The position numbers and the translations under genes were made by a program. Positions 1-7,163 of a DNA stretch of 7,770 nucleotides are shown here, one piece after another (positions within the stretch are counted from its first letter, which is position 1; every line of letters starts with the position of its first letter). Below the pieces are notes generated by a model, which saw only the letters and a program-made list of their open reading frames with translations, was not told the DNA's origin and did not search any database. Location: NCBI GenBank assembly GCA_038231615.1, contig JBBRLA010000414.1, forward strand, positions 1-7,770. Reading direction: 5' to 3'. This stretch comes from JBBRLA01 sp038231615. GTDB taxonomy: Bacteria; Myxococcota_A; Polyangia; Palsa-1104; JAEUJZ01.

Positions 1-102
1 CGCGGTGATGGCAGCGAAGCGCGAAGCGCCGCGGTGATGGCAGCGAAGCGCGAAGCGCCGCGGTGATGGCAGCGAAGCGCGAAGCGCCGCGGTGATGGCA
101 GC
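1..102. repeat. 29-bp tandem repeat array (about 3.5 copies, open at left edge)
   Basis: Three identical 29-bp units begin at 1, 30 and 59. A fourth begins at 88 and matches only its first 15 bases before the sequence diverges at 103. Each unit starts CGCGGTGATGGCA and ends with two copies of the 7-mer GCGAAGC plus GC, so a 7-bp subrepeat sits inside the 29-bp period. There are no spacers, so it is not a CRISPR. The period is not a multiple of three, so it is unlikely to be a coding repeat. Perfect identity suggests recent expansion by slippage or recombination. The array probably continues to the left of the window. Confidence 0.95.
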
Positions 103-124
103 CCGACCTCCGTGCTCCCACGCC

Positions 125-155
125 GTCCACGCGGACGTCCCGAACGTCCGTGGAC
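125..155. repeat. Imperfect inverted repeat (hairpin) upstream of the ATPase gene
   Basis: Left arm GTCCAC-gc-GGACGT (125-138) and right arm ACGTCCGTGGAC (144-155) pair over 12 bp, with a 2-base bulge and a 5-base loop. No T-run follows on either side, so it does not look like an intrinsic terminator. It lies in the gene-free stretch 103-288, where I see no other convincing feature and no clear promoter. It could be a protein-binding site, a REP-like remnant or chance in GC-rich DNA. Confidence 0.45.
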
Positions 156-288
156 CCGCAAGAAGGCCTCGTCGGCGACTCTCACCAGCGACGGCAGCCC
201 CAGCGCATTTCGGAGCGCCCGCCATTACACGGAACCCCAGTTCCTCTCCCCGCCTACCCCATCGCCTGTCCTCGTGGTATGGCAGGGC

Positions 289-1856
289 ATGGGCCGCCGT
301 TTCAACGTATCGGGCATGTGCTTCAGCGACCGCCACTACATGTTGCCGCCACTGCGGCGGCTGCCCGTGGTCAGGGCGCTGATCGAGGACCAAGCCTACT
401 TCGTGCTGCATGCCCCCGCCAGACGGGAAAGAGCACCTCGCTGCGCACCCTAGCCGCGGCCCTGACCGAGGAGGGGCGCTACGCCTCGGTGCTGCTCTCC
501 CTGGAGGTGGGGGCGCCTTTCCCCGACAAGATCGACATCGCCGAGGGCGCCATCCTGAGCAGTTGGCGGGCCGCGATCGAGGACAGCCTGCCCGCGGAGC
601 TGCGCTCGCCGCCTTTTTCTGACGGGGCGCCCGGGTCGCGCATCTTCAACGGGCTGCGTGCCTGGGCCCGCGCATGTCCCCGTCCCCTGGTGCTTTTCCT
701 CGATGAGATCGACGCCCTCTCAGGCGAGGTGCTGGTATCGGTGCTGCGGCAGCTCCGCGATGGGTACGGCAAACGGCCGGGGCACTTCCCGTGGTCCCTG
801 TGCCTGTGCGGGATGCGAGACGTTCGCGACTACAAACTCGCATCGGGCGGGAGCGAGAGGCTGAACAGCGCCAGCCCATTCAACATCAAGGACGAATCGC
901 TGACGCTGCTCAACTTCACCGCCGAGGAGGTGGCGGAACTCTACGCCCAGCACGCCGCCGAGACCGGGCAGGTCTTCCTGCCCGAGGCCGTGTCCCTGGT
1001 CTTCGAGCAGACCGAGGGGCAGCCGTGGCTGGTCAATGCCCTGGCGCGGCAGGCGGTGGACGTGCTGGTCACTGACCGGACCCAGCCCATCGGCCCCGAG
1101 CACATCGCGGAGGCCAGGGAACTGCTGATCCAGCGCCGGGACACCCACCTTGACTCCCTGGCAGAGCGCCTGCGCGAGCCTCGCATCCGGCGCATCATCG
1201 AGCCCATGCTGATCGGATCGGTGCCCTCGATGGACATCATGAATGACGATCTGGTCTACGCCCGCGACATGGGCCTGGTCGCCGAGCGCCCGGTGTTGCG
1301 CATCGCCAACTCCATCTACCGCGAGCTGATCCCCCGGGCGCTGACCTTCGCGATGCAGGCGTTCCTGCCGCACCAGACGGCGTGGTACGTGCGCCCCGAC
1401 AAGACGCTGGACATGCCAGCGATGCTGCGCGCGTTCCAGCGCTTCTTCGCCGAAAACTCCGAGGCGTGGTTGGGGCGCTATGATTACCATGAGGCCGGGC
1501 CGCACCTGATGCTGATGGCGTTCCTGCAAAGAATTGTCAACGGCGGGGGCAGCATCCAGCGAGAATTCGCGCTGGGGTCAGGCCGGGCCGACTTGCTGGT
1601 GGCCTTCCACGGCGAGCGGTTCGCCCTGGAACTGAAGGTCAGGAAGAGCGACCGCACCTTGCAGGAGGGACTCGATCAGCTCGGCCGCTACCTGGACCGG
1701 CTGGGGATGCAGGAAGGCTACCTGATCCTGTTCGACCGGAGCAGTCGTCCCTCTGATAGCGCGCAGCGAAGCGGAGCGCCGTTCATCGAGGAAAAGCTCT
1801 ACGAGTCCGCGGCAGAAGGACCGGCGGGCCAGCGCATCCACGTCTTCGGCGCCTGA
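289..1856 (+). CDS. AAA ATPase with C-terminal PD-(D/E)XK nuclease-like domain; frameshifted at Walker A
   Basis: Two frames must be joined to give one sensible protein of about 522 aa. Frame A runs from ATG 289 (MGRRFNVSG) to Pro43 at 417, ending YFVLHAP. Frame B resumes by re-reading base 417 (RQTGKST onward). The junction restores Walker A (APRQTGKST, ~42-50). Walker B is LVLFLDEID (~134-142). A sensor-like GMRDVRDYK and the helical-lid phrases GQPWLVNALARQA and RRDTHLDSL follow; they fit a family of uncharacterised bacterial ATPases that I recognise by pattern. The C-terminus has GRADLLV (Asp435) and LELK (Glu448, Lys450), the PD-(D/E)XK signature. The likely role is ATP-dependent action on nucleic acid, possibly defence or mobile-element related; this is inference. 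The break lies in C5 at 413-417, where one extra C would restore the frame, so the gene is either a fresh pseudogene or an assembly error. Residues ~491-498 look like a repeat-derived insert. The frame upstream of 289 has no protein-like content. Confidence 0.8.
1761..1781 (+). repeat. Short repeat-like motif inside the ATPase-nuclease gene
   Basis: The bases at 1764-1781, CAGCGAAGCGGAGCGCCG, match the tail of the 29-bp tandem unit at 1-102 except for a 2-base gap and one substitution. They encode the low-complexity residues AQRSGAP between the conserved LILFDR strand and FIEEKLYE. This looks like a short dispersed GC-rich repeat embedded in frame in the coding region. Genome-wide copies are not visible here. 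Confidence 0.5.
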
Positions 1857-1872
1857 ATCAATCAGTTCGAAC

Positions 1873-1902
1873 TTGACTTGCACCCCCTGTGGCCACCATA
1901 AC
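1873..1902 (+). promoter_or_regulatory. Candidate recJ promoter, TTGACT-N18-CATAAC
   Basis: TTGACT (1873-1878) matches the sigma-70 -35 hexamer at 5 of 6 positions. CATAAC (1897-1902) matches the -10 at 4 of 6, with an 18-bp spacer. The predicted start, 6-7 bases past the -10, falls at 1908-1909, on the recJ ATG itself, which implies a leaderless mRNA. A perfect 10-bp palindrome AGTTCGAACT (1864-1873) abuts the -35 and could be an operator. The gap between the ATPase stop and recJ is only 51 bp, so read-through is also possible. Confidence 0.4.
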
Positions 1903-1907
1903 GCAGT

Positions 1908-3692
<1,785 letters not shown>

Positions 3693-5657
3693 ATGCTGCG
3701 GAGGGCGCTCGTCGGCCTGCTCGCATTCGGTGGCACGGGGGGGTGCGGCGCACCGGACGCGCATTTCTTTCTGAAGCCGGTGCCGCCGATGTGCCCGCGG
3801 CAGGCAGCCAGCGCGGTGCGGGTGTCGCTTCTGGGCGATTTTCCGCCGATCGTTCTTTCGGGTGACCCGAGCAGCCAGACGGCCCTGGAGGTGCCCCGGG
3901 GGACGGCGCGATCGGTCTCGGTGGAGGGGCTCTCGGCCACCCTGGTGACGGCGCTGGGATGGAGCGGGGCGCTGCCGGGCGCGACGGACCCGGTGGATAC
4001 CCCGGTGCCGCTCTTTTACGGGGCGCCAGATTCCCTGTGCCCGGTGTGGGGGCTGCGGCAGGGGCGGGCGTTTCACCGGACCACGGTGCTCGCCGGGGGT
4101 CAGGTGGTGGTGACCGGGGGCCTCGACGCCGCCGGGGGGAACGACACGCTGGAGGTGTACCCCACCGATGCGCCAACGGTGTTGATGCCGGTGCCGCTGT
4201 ATGAGGGGGTGGCCATCGGGCACAGCGCCACTGCCCTGCCGGACGGCACGTTGCTGGTGGCGGGTGGGGCGCACCCGGGACCGGCGGCGCTGGACGGTTC
4301 GGGCGGCGCGGACCCGGCGCGGGAGCGGGCGCGGATCTATCAGCCCGACGGGACGCCTGTGGGCGGGGTGCTGCTGCTGGAGGGCGGGCCGCGGGCGCTT
4401 CACGCGGCGGTGCGGCTGCCTGACGGGAGGATCTGGCTGGGGGGAGGCTGCCAAAAAGTGAAGGGCCTGCAACCCGGGCAACCGCCGGCCTGCGACTCCG
4501 CCGATGTGTTGAGCACCTCGGTGGTCTATGATCCCCAGGGGGGGTCCACTCCGGGGCCGGGGCCGGCGCTCTACCGGCCGCGCTACGGCCACCAGGCGTT
4601 CTTGCGGGGCGATGGGCAGATCGTGCTGGTCGGCGGGATGGCGGTGCCCGACGCTAAGGCCAAACCGGTGCCGGCGCTTCAGGCCGAGCTGATCGATCCC
4701 GGGGACCGGACGATCCGCGGCGTGCTGGTCGGGCGGGCCGGATCCAGCGCGGGGGTGTTGCCGGCGGGCGGGTTGCTCTGGGCCGGAGGGGCCGGCGCGG
4801 GGGCCAAGGACGGCGGGGTGCTCTTCCCCGACGAGGTCGCGGTGCCCGCGGTGCCGCAACTGGCTCGCGCGGGCGGGGAACTGAGCGTCTTTCCCGATGG
4901 CGCGGCGTTGCTCTCCGGCGGGTTGGACGACATGGGGCAGGCGGTGGGCCCGCTGGAACTTTATGAACGGGGCGAGTTCCATGTGCTCGCCGATGCGTTC
5001 CCGCGATCCGGGCACGGGGCGACGATCTTGCCCGACGGCACGGTGCTCTTGACCGGCGGGATGCTGGAGAAAGGCCCGACGCCGCTGGTGTCGCGCTTCG
5101 TCCACTCGCTGCGCCTGCCCGATGCCACGCCCCCGAGTTGGCCCACGGGAATGGAGGGTCCTTCCTGGCTGGAGCCGCGGCGCTCGGACCTGTTCCGCTT
5201 CGACCGCACGACGCTGGAACTGGGAAAACCGATGTTCGTCAGCGCGGGGCGACCGCTGGCGCTGGCGCTCTTTGCGGGGGTAAAGTGGGCCGGCGGGGAG
5301 TTGGACGTGACGGTGCAGTTTGGGGAAGGGGCGACGGGGGCGGCGCTGATCCTGGGGCATCAGTCAGACCTGGATTATCTCTTCGTGGCGCTTTTGCCCG
5401 GGAAGCCCGTGTCGCTGCAAGGGGTGCGGGGCGGGCGGGTGTCAAAGGTGGCGGGTTGTCAGGGGCAGGACTTCGTCGCCCCGCCGCCCGTCGGCAGTGC
5501 GGCGGTGCTGCGCGTGGGCAACGGCCAGGTGGTGCTGAGGGTGGATGGGGTCGAGGCGCTGCGCTGTCAGGCGACGGTGCCGCGGGGGGCGGTCGGCCTG
5601 GGGAGCCTGGGCGGCGTGATGCGCTTCCTGGGCTTCTCGCTGACTCGCGGGGGATAA
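3693..5657 (+). CDS. Kelch-repeat propeller lipoprotein with C-terminal jelly-roll-like domain
   Basis: A 654-aa predicted envelope lipoprotein. A short signal peptide (MLRRALVGLLAFGGTGG) ends in a Gly-rich lipobox at Cys18. Seven Kelch-like blade motifs of the type 'GH.A..LPDG.vLl.GG' occur at about 124-143, 176-192, 236-252, 297-315, 351-366, 394-410 and 439-456, enough for a complete seven-bladed beta-propeller. Residues ~500-654 form a separate beta-rich domain (DYLFVALLPG, VVLRVDGV, GAVGLGSLGG, then a closing strand FLGFSL), resembling LamG/DUF1080-type concanavalin folds; that assignment is by pattern only. Cys34, 116, 253, 267, 589 and 625 could form disulfides. The likely role is binding or scaffolding at the cell surface or in the periplasm; I see no evidence for enzymatic residues. 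ATG 3693 follows the recJ TAG with no gap and no clear Shine-Dalgarno. The long antisense reading frame here is a GC artefact. Confidence 0.85.
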   Translation: MLRRALVGLLAFGGTGGCGAPDAHFFLKPVPPMCPRQAASAVRVSLLGDFPPIVLSGDPSSQTALEVPRGTARSVSVEGLSATLVTALGWSGALPGATDPVDTPVPLFYGAPDSLCPVWGLRQGRAFHRTTVLAGGQVVVTGGLDAAGGNDTLEVYPTDAPTVLMPVPLYEGVAIGHSATALPDGTLLVAGGAHPGPAALDGSGGADPARERARIYQPDGTPVGGVLLLEGGPRALHAAVRLPDGRIWLGGGCQKVKGLQPGQPPACDSADVLSTSVVYDPQGGSTPGPGPALYRPRYGHQAFLRGDGQIVLVGGMAVPDAKAKPVPALQAELIDPGDRTIRGVLVGRAGSSAGVLPAGGLLWAGGAGAGAKDGGVLFPDEVAVPAVPQLARAGGELSVFPDGAALLSGGLDDMGQAVGPLELYERGEFHVLADAFPRSGHGATILPDGTVLLTGGMLEKGPTPLVSRFVHSLRLPDATPPSWPTGMEGPSWLEPRRSDLFRFDRTTLELGKPMFVSAGRPLALALFAGVKWAGGELDVTVQFGEGATGAALILGHQSDLDYLFVALLPGKPVSLQGVRGGRVSKVAGCQGQDFVAPPPVGSAAVLRVGNGQVVLRVDGVEALRCQATVPRGAVGLGSLGGVMRFLGFSLTRGG

Positions 5658-5664
5658 TCGGGGA

Positions 5665-6285
5665 TCAGGAACACTTGTTGATGGCGTAGTTGGCGGCGCA
5701 TTCGCACTGGCACAGCTTCTTCTCGGCGGGGTCAGTCTGGCGGCAGGAGGGCAGGACCGTGCGCTGGGTGCTGCCTTTGCGCTGAGATTGAAGCTCGGTG
5801 ACGACGACCTCCAGGATGTAGGGCCGGTCGTAGAGGTCCAGGGTGCCCACAGAGGGACAGATCGGGACGTTGGCCACCGTGGCGAAGGAGCGCAGGTCCG
5901 GGGCGAAGACGGCGGGGTCTTCGGCGGTGGGCATCAGGGTGACGGTACGGGCATCCTCGCCGACCAGGGCGCCGCCGGCCGGGTTGCGTAGGCGCCCCCG
6001 CAGCTCGACCACCCGCTCGTTCAGGTGGCGTACCTGGGCCCCGATGAAAAGGACATATCCGCCCTGCGGCGGGCGGGTCAGGTCGATGGCATCGCCTTCC
6101 TTCACCGGTACCAAGGCCATGGTGCCCATGGTACTGAAGTACATCGCCGGGGTGACCTCGATCGCCGCCGGGTCCTGGGGCGCGGCATTCGGGGCGCAGG
6201 CAACCGGCCCGAGAAAGCCTATAAGACCCAGGAGAGCCAGGGACAGCGAGGTTCGGGGCGACATGGACCTGTTCGTTCCTGCCAT
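5665..6285 (-). CDS. Small Cys-rich lipoprotein of unknown function
   Basis: 206 aa from the first ATG. Basic residues and a hydrophobic stretch (LSLALLGLIGFLG) end in lipobox PVAC, with lipidation predicted at Cys30, so it should be an envelope lipoprotein. An internal ATG at 6264 (residue 8, MSPRTSL) would give a more typical 22-residue signal, and an AGG lies just upstream, so the true start may be there. The mature part looks like a beta-sandwich (PPQGGYVLFIGAQVRHLNE, then alternating strands to ILEVVVTELQ). It ends in a Cys-dense tail, SCRQTDPAEKKLCQCECAA and a final KCS. Six cysteines beyond the lipobox (143, 181, 192, 194, 196, 205) suggest disulfides or, less likely outside the cytoplasm, metal binding. 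I do not recognise a named family. It is convergent with the propeller gene; the stops are 7 bp apart with no terminator between them. Confidence 0.8.
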   Translation of the reverse strand: MAGTNRSMSPRTSLSLALLGLIGFLGPVACAPNAAPQDPAAIEVTPAMYFSTMGTMALVPVKEGDAIDLTRPPQGGYVLFIGAQVRHLNERVVELRGRLRNPAGGALVGEDARTVTLMPTAEDPAVFAPDLRSFATVANVPICPSVGTLDLYDRPYILEVVVTELQSQRKGSTQRTVLPSCRQTDPAEKKLCQCECAANYAINKCS

Positions 6286-6339
6286 GCATTAATGGCGATG
6301 ATGGCGGCGACGGCGGCGGCTGATTTCGGGCACGTCTCC

Positions 6340-6345
6340 AGTATA
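6340..6345 (-). promoter_or_regulatory. Candidate -10 element for the minus-strand lipoprotein gene
   Basis: On the minus strand this reads TATACT, a 5 of 6 match to TATAAT. Transcription would start near 6333, about 48 bases before the ATG at 6285. The leader is rich in GCC triplets (roughly 6301-6321) and lacks a Shine-Dalgarno. No good -35 hexamer sits at standard spacing; TTGCGA is present but 22 bases away. Confidence 0.3.
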
Positions 6346-6383
6346 GGCCCATGCTGAGCGCACCGCCTCGCAAGAAAGTGACC

Positions 6384-6405
6384 GGGGCCGGGGCCGGGGC
6401 CAGGG
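6384..6405 (+). repeat. GGGGCC x3 tract, potential G-quadruplex
   Basis: Three perfect GGGGCC hexamers (6384-6401) are followed by AGGG, giving four G-runs with loops of 2, 2 and 3 bases. This meets the usual G-quadruplex pattern. It lies between the divergent lipoprotein and HAMP genes, so it could affect transcription of either or be a slippage-prone tract. In GC-rich DNA such tracts also arise by chance. Confidence 0.5.
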
Positions 6406-6418
6406 ATGACCTGACCGT

Positions 6419-6443
6419 GCCGAGGGGAAACCCGGCTCTTTTT
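6419..6443 (+). terminator. Intrinsic-terminator-like hairpin with T-run
   Basis: GCCG-a-GG pairs with CC-CGGC around a GGAAA loop (6419-6436), followed by TCTTTTT (6437-6443). The stem is short (6 bp with one bulged A), but the T-run is the longest in the intergenic region and is only on the plus-strand side. It would stop plus-strand transcription just upstream of the HAMP gene promoter. Such transcription could come from recJ-propeller read-through antisense to the lipoprotein gene. Confidence 0.45.
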
Positions 6444-6463
6444 CCGTCGTTTGCTGGCAGATG

Positions 6464-6472
6464 TGGTAAAAT
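6464..6472 (+). promoter_or_regulatory. Candidate extended -10 promoter for the HAMP-like gene
   Basis: TGGTAAAAT combines a TGn extension with TAAAAT (5 of 6 to TATAAT) in the only AT-rich patch of the region. The expected start is near 6479, leaving a leader of about 40 bases before ATG 6520. No clear -35 is visible, which is acceptable for extended -10 promoters. It sits directly downstream of the terminator-like hairpin. Confidence 0.45.
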
Positions 6473-6519
6473 AACGCTGGGCCCACTATGGGCGGCAAGC
6501 GACACAGAGCAACCAGAGC

Positions 6520-7089
6520 ATGGAAAATCATCGTCATCTGAGGAACTACCTGATCGATCCGGCCCTGCAATTGCGCTACGCGCTGCTCCTGGTCGGGGTG
6601 GCGTCGGCGCTGACCCTGTCCTTGGGCTGGGGGGTCTTTCACTATATGCGGCTGGCTGCGCGGGTGGTCGAGGTCCGGGCACTAGACCCGGCGGACACGC
6701 TGGCACCGGTACTGATCGAGGAGTTCCGCAAGAACGACGAGCAGATGCTGCTCTTCTTCTCGGTCTTCGGCGGGGTGCTGATGACGGTGTTGTTCTCGTC
6801 GGCGCTGGTATTCACCCACCGGATCGCCGGGCCGCTGCACAAGATCGCCGCATATATGGTGCAAGTGCGCCAGGGGCGCCTGGCGACGATCCACGACCTG
6901 CGCCGGGGGGACCAGTTGAAGGAGTTCTTCGGCATCTTCCGCGAGATGCACGGGGCGCTGCGCGGACAGGCGGAGCGGGACGCTGTTTTCCTGGAACAGG
7001 CCGAGCAATTGCTGCGCGATGGGCGCAGCGCCGAGGCCGGTGCGCTGCTTGCCGGCATGCGCCGGGAGAAACGGGAGCTGCTGCTGTAG
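6520..7089 (+). CDS. Two-helix inner-membrane protein with HAMP-like region, no output domain
   Basis: 189 aa. Predicted topology is a short cytoplasmic N-terminus, TM1 at ~20-43 (YALLLVGVASALTLSLGWG), a small periplasmic loop of ~33 residues rich in acidic positions, and TM2 at ~77-99 (LLFFSVFGGVLMTVLFSSA). TM2 runs straight into a HAMP-like segment starting HRIAGPLHKI (100-109) and continuing LRRGDQLKEFF. After that only a short charged helix remains (148-189, coiled-coil-like, ending RREKRELLL). There is no histidine kinase, methyl-accepting, GGDEF or other output module, so it is not a complete receptor. The IAGPL and RxGDxLK features are HAMP hallmarks of deltaproteobacterial-type membrane sensors. 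It may modulate a partner receptor or kinase, or act as a small membrane scaffold; this is inference. No strong Shine-Dalgarno precedes ATG 6520. An overlapping 332-codon plus-strand frame (6351-7349) is a shadow. Confidence 0.82.
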   Translation: MENHRHLRNYLIDPALQLRYALLLVGVASALTLSLGWGVFHYMRLAARVVEVRALDPADTLAPVLIEEFRKNDEQMLLFFSVFGGVLMTVLFSSALVFTHRIAGPLHKIAAYMVQVRQGRLATIHDLRRGDQLKEFFGIFREMHGALRGQAERDAVFLEQAEQLLRDGRSAEAGALLAGMRREKRELLL

Positions 7090-7091
7090 AA

Positions 7092-7117
7092 GGTCCCGGC
7101 GGCCCTGGTCCCGGCGG
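7092..7117. repeat. 11-bp direct repeat in the HAMP gene-larB gap
   Basis: GGTCCCGGCGG occurs at 7092-7102 and again at 7107-7117, a 15-bp period. It lies just after the stop of the HAMP-like gene. It may be a binding site or low-complexity GC sequence. Confidence 0.4.
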
Positions 7118-7126
7118 GGGGCTACG

Positions 7127-7163
7127 GGCTTGTTTTTCGCCGGGCAAGCCTTATGCTGCCCGG
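7127..7163 (+). promoter_or_regulatory. Two overlapping, mutually exclusive hairpins around the larB start
   Basis: Hairpin 1 pairs GGCTTG (7127-7132) with CAAGCC (7145-7150). Hairpin 2 pairs CCGGGCA (7140-7146) with TGCCCGG (7157-7163), a perfect 7-bp stem whose 10-base loop holds the ATG at 7153. Both use bases 7145-7146 and cannot form together. Alternative folding could expose or hide the start codon. No T-run follows either stem; the T5 is in the loop of hairpin 1. Whether this is regulatory is inference. Confidence 0.35.

Noticed and set aside
1..102. CRISPR array
   Set aside because: Units are contiguous with no spacers, and there are no cas genes.
150..417. The reading frame from ATG 150 as the true N-terminus of the ATPase-nuclease
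   Set aside because: Residues encoded before 417 in this frame are Pro/Arg/His-rich and unlike any domain, while the other frame from 289 gives the expected family N-terminus leading into Walker A.
1864..1873. LexA/SOS box upstream of recJ
   Set aside because: AGTTCGAACT is a palindrome but lacks the spaced half-sites of the LexA boxes I know (GAAC and GTTC arms separated by 4-7 bases).
5732..6706. Minus-strand 324-codon frame overlapping the small lipoprotein gene
   Set aside because: It is out of frame with the signal-peptide-bearing lipoprotein and is Pro/Arg-rich shadow sequence.
7127..7150. Intrinsic terminator after the HAMP gene
   Set aside because: The T-run lies in the loop of the stem, not after it, and the stem is only 6 bp.
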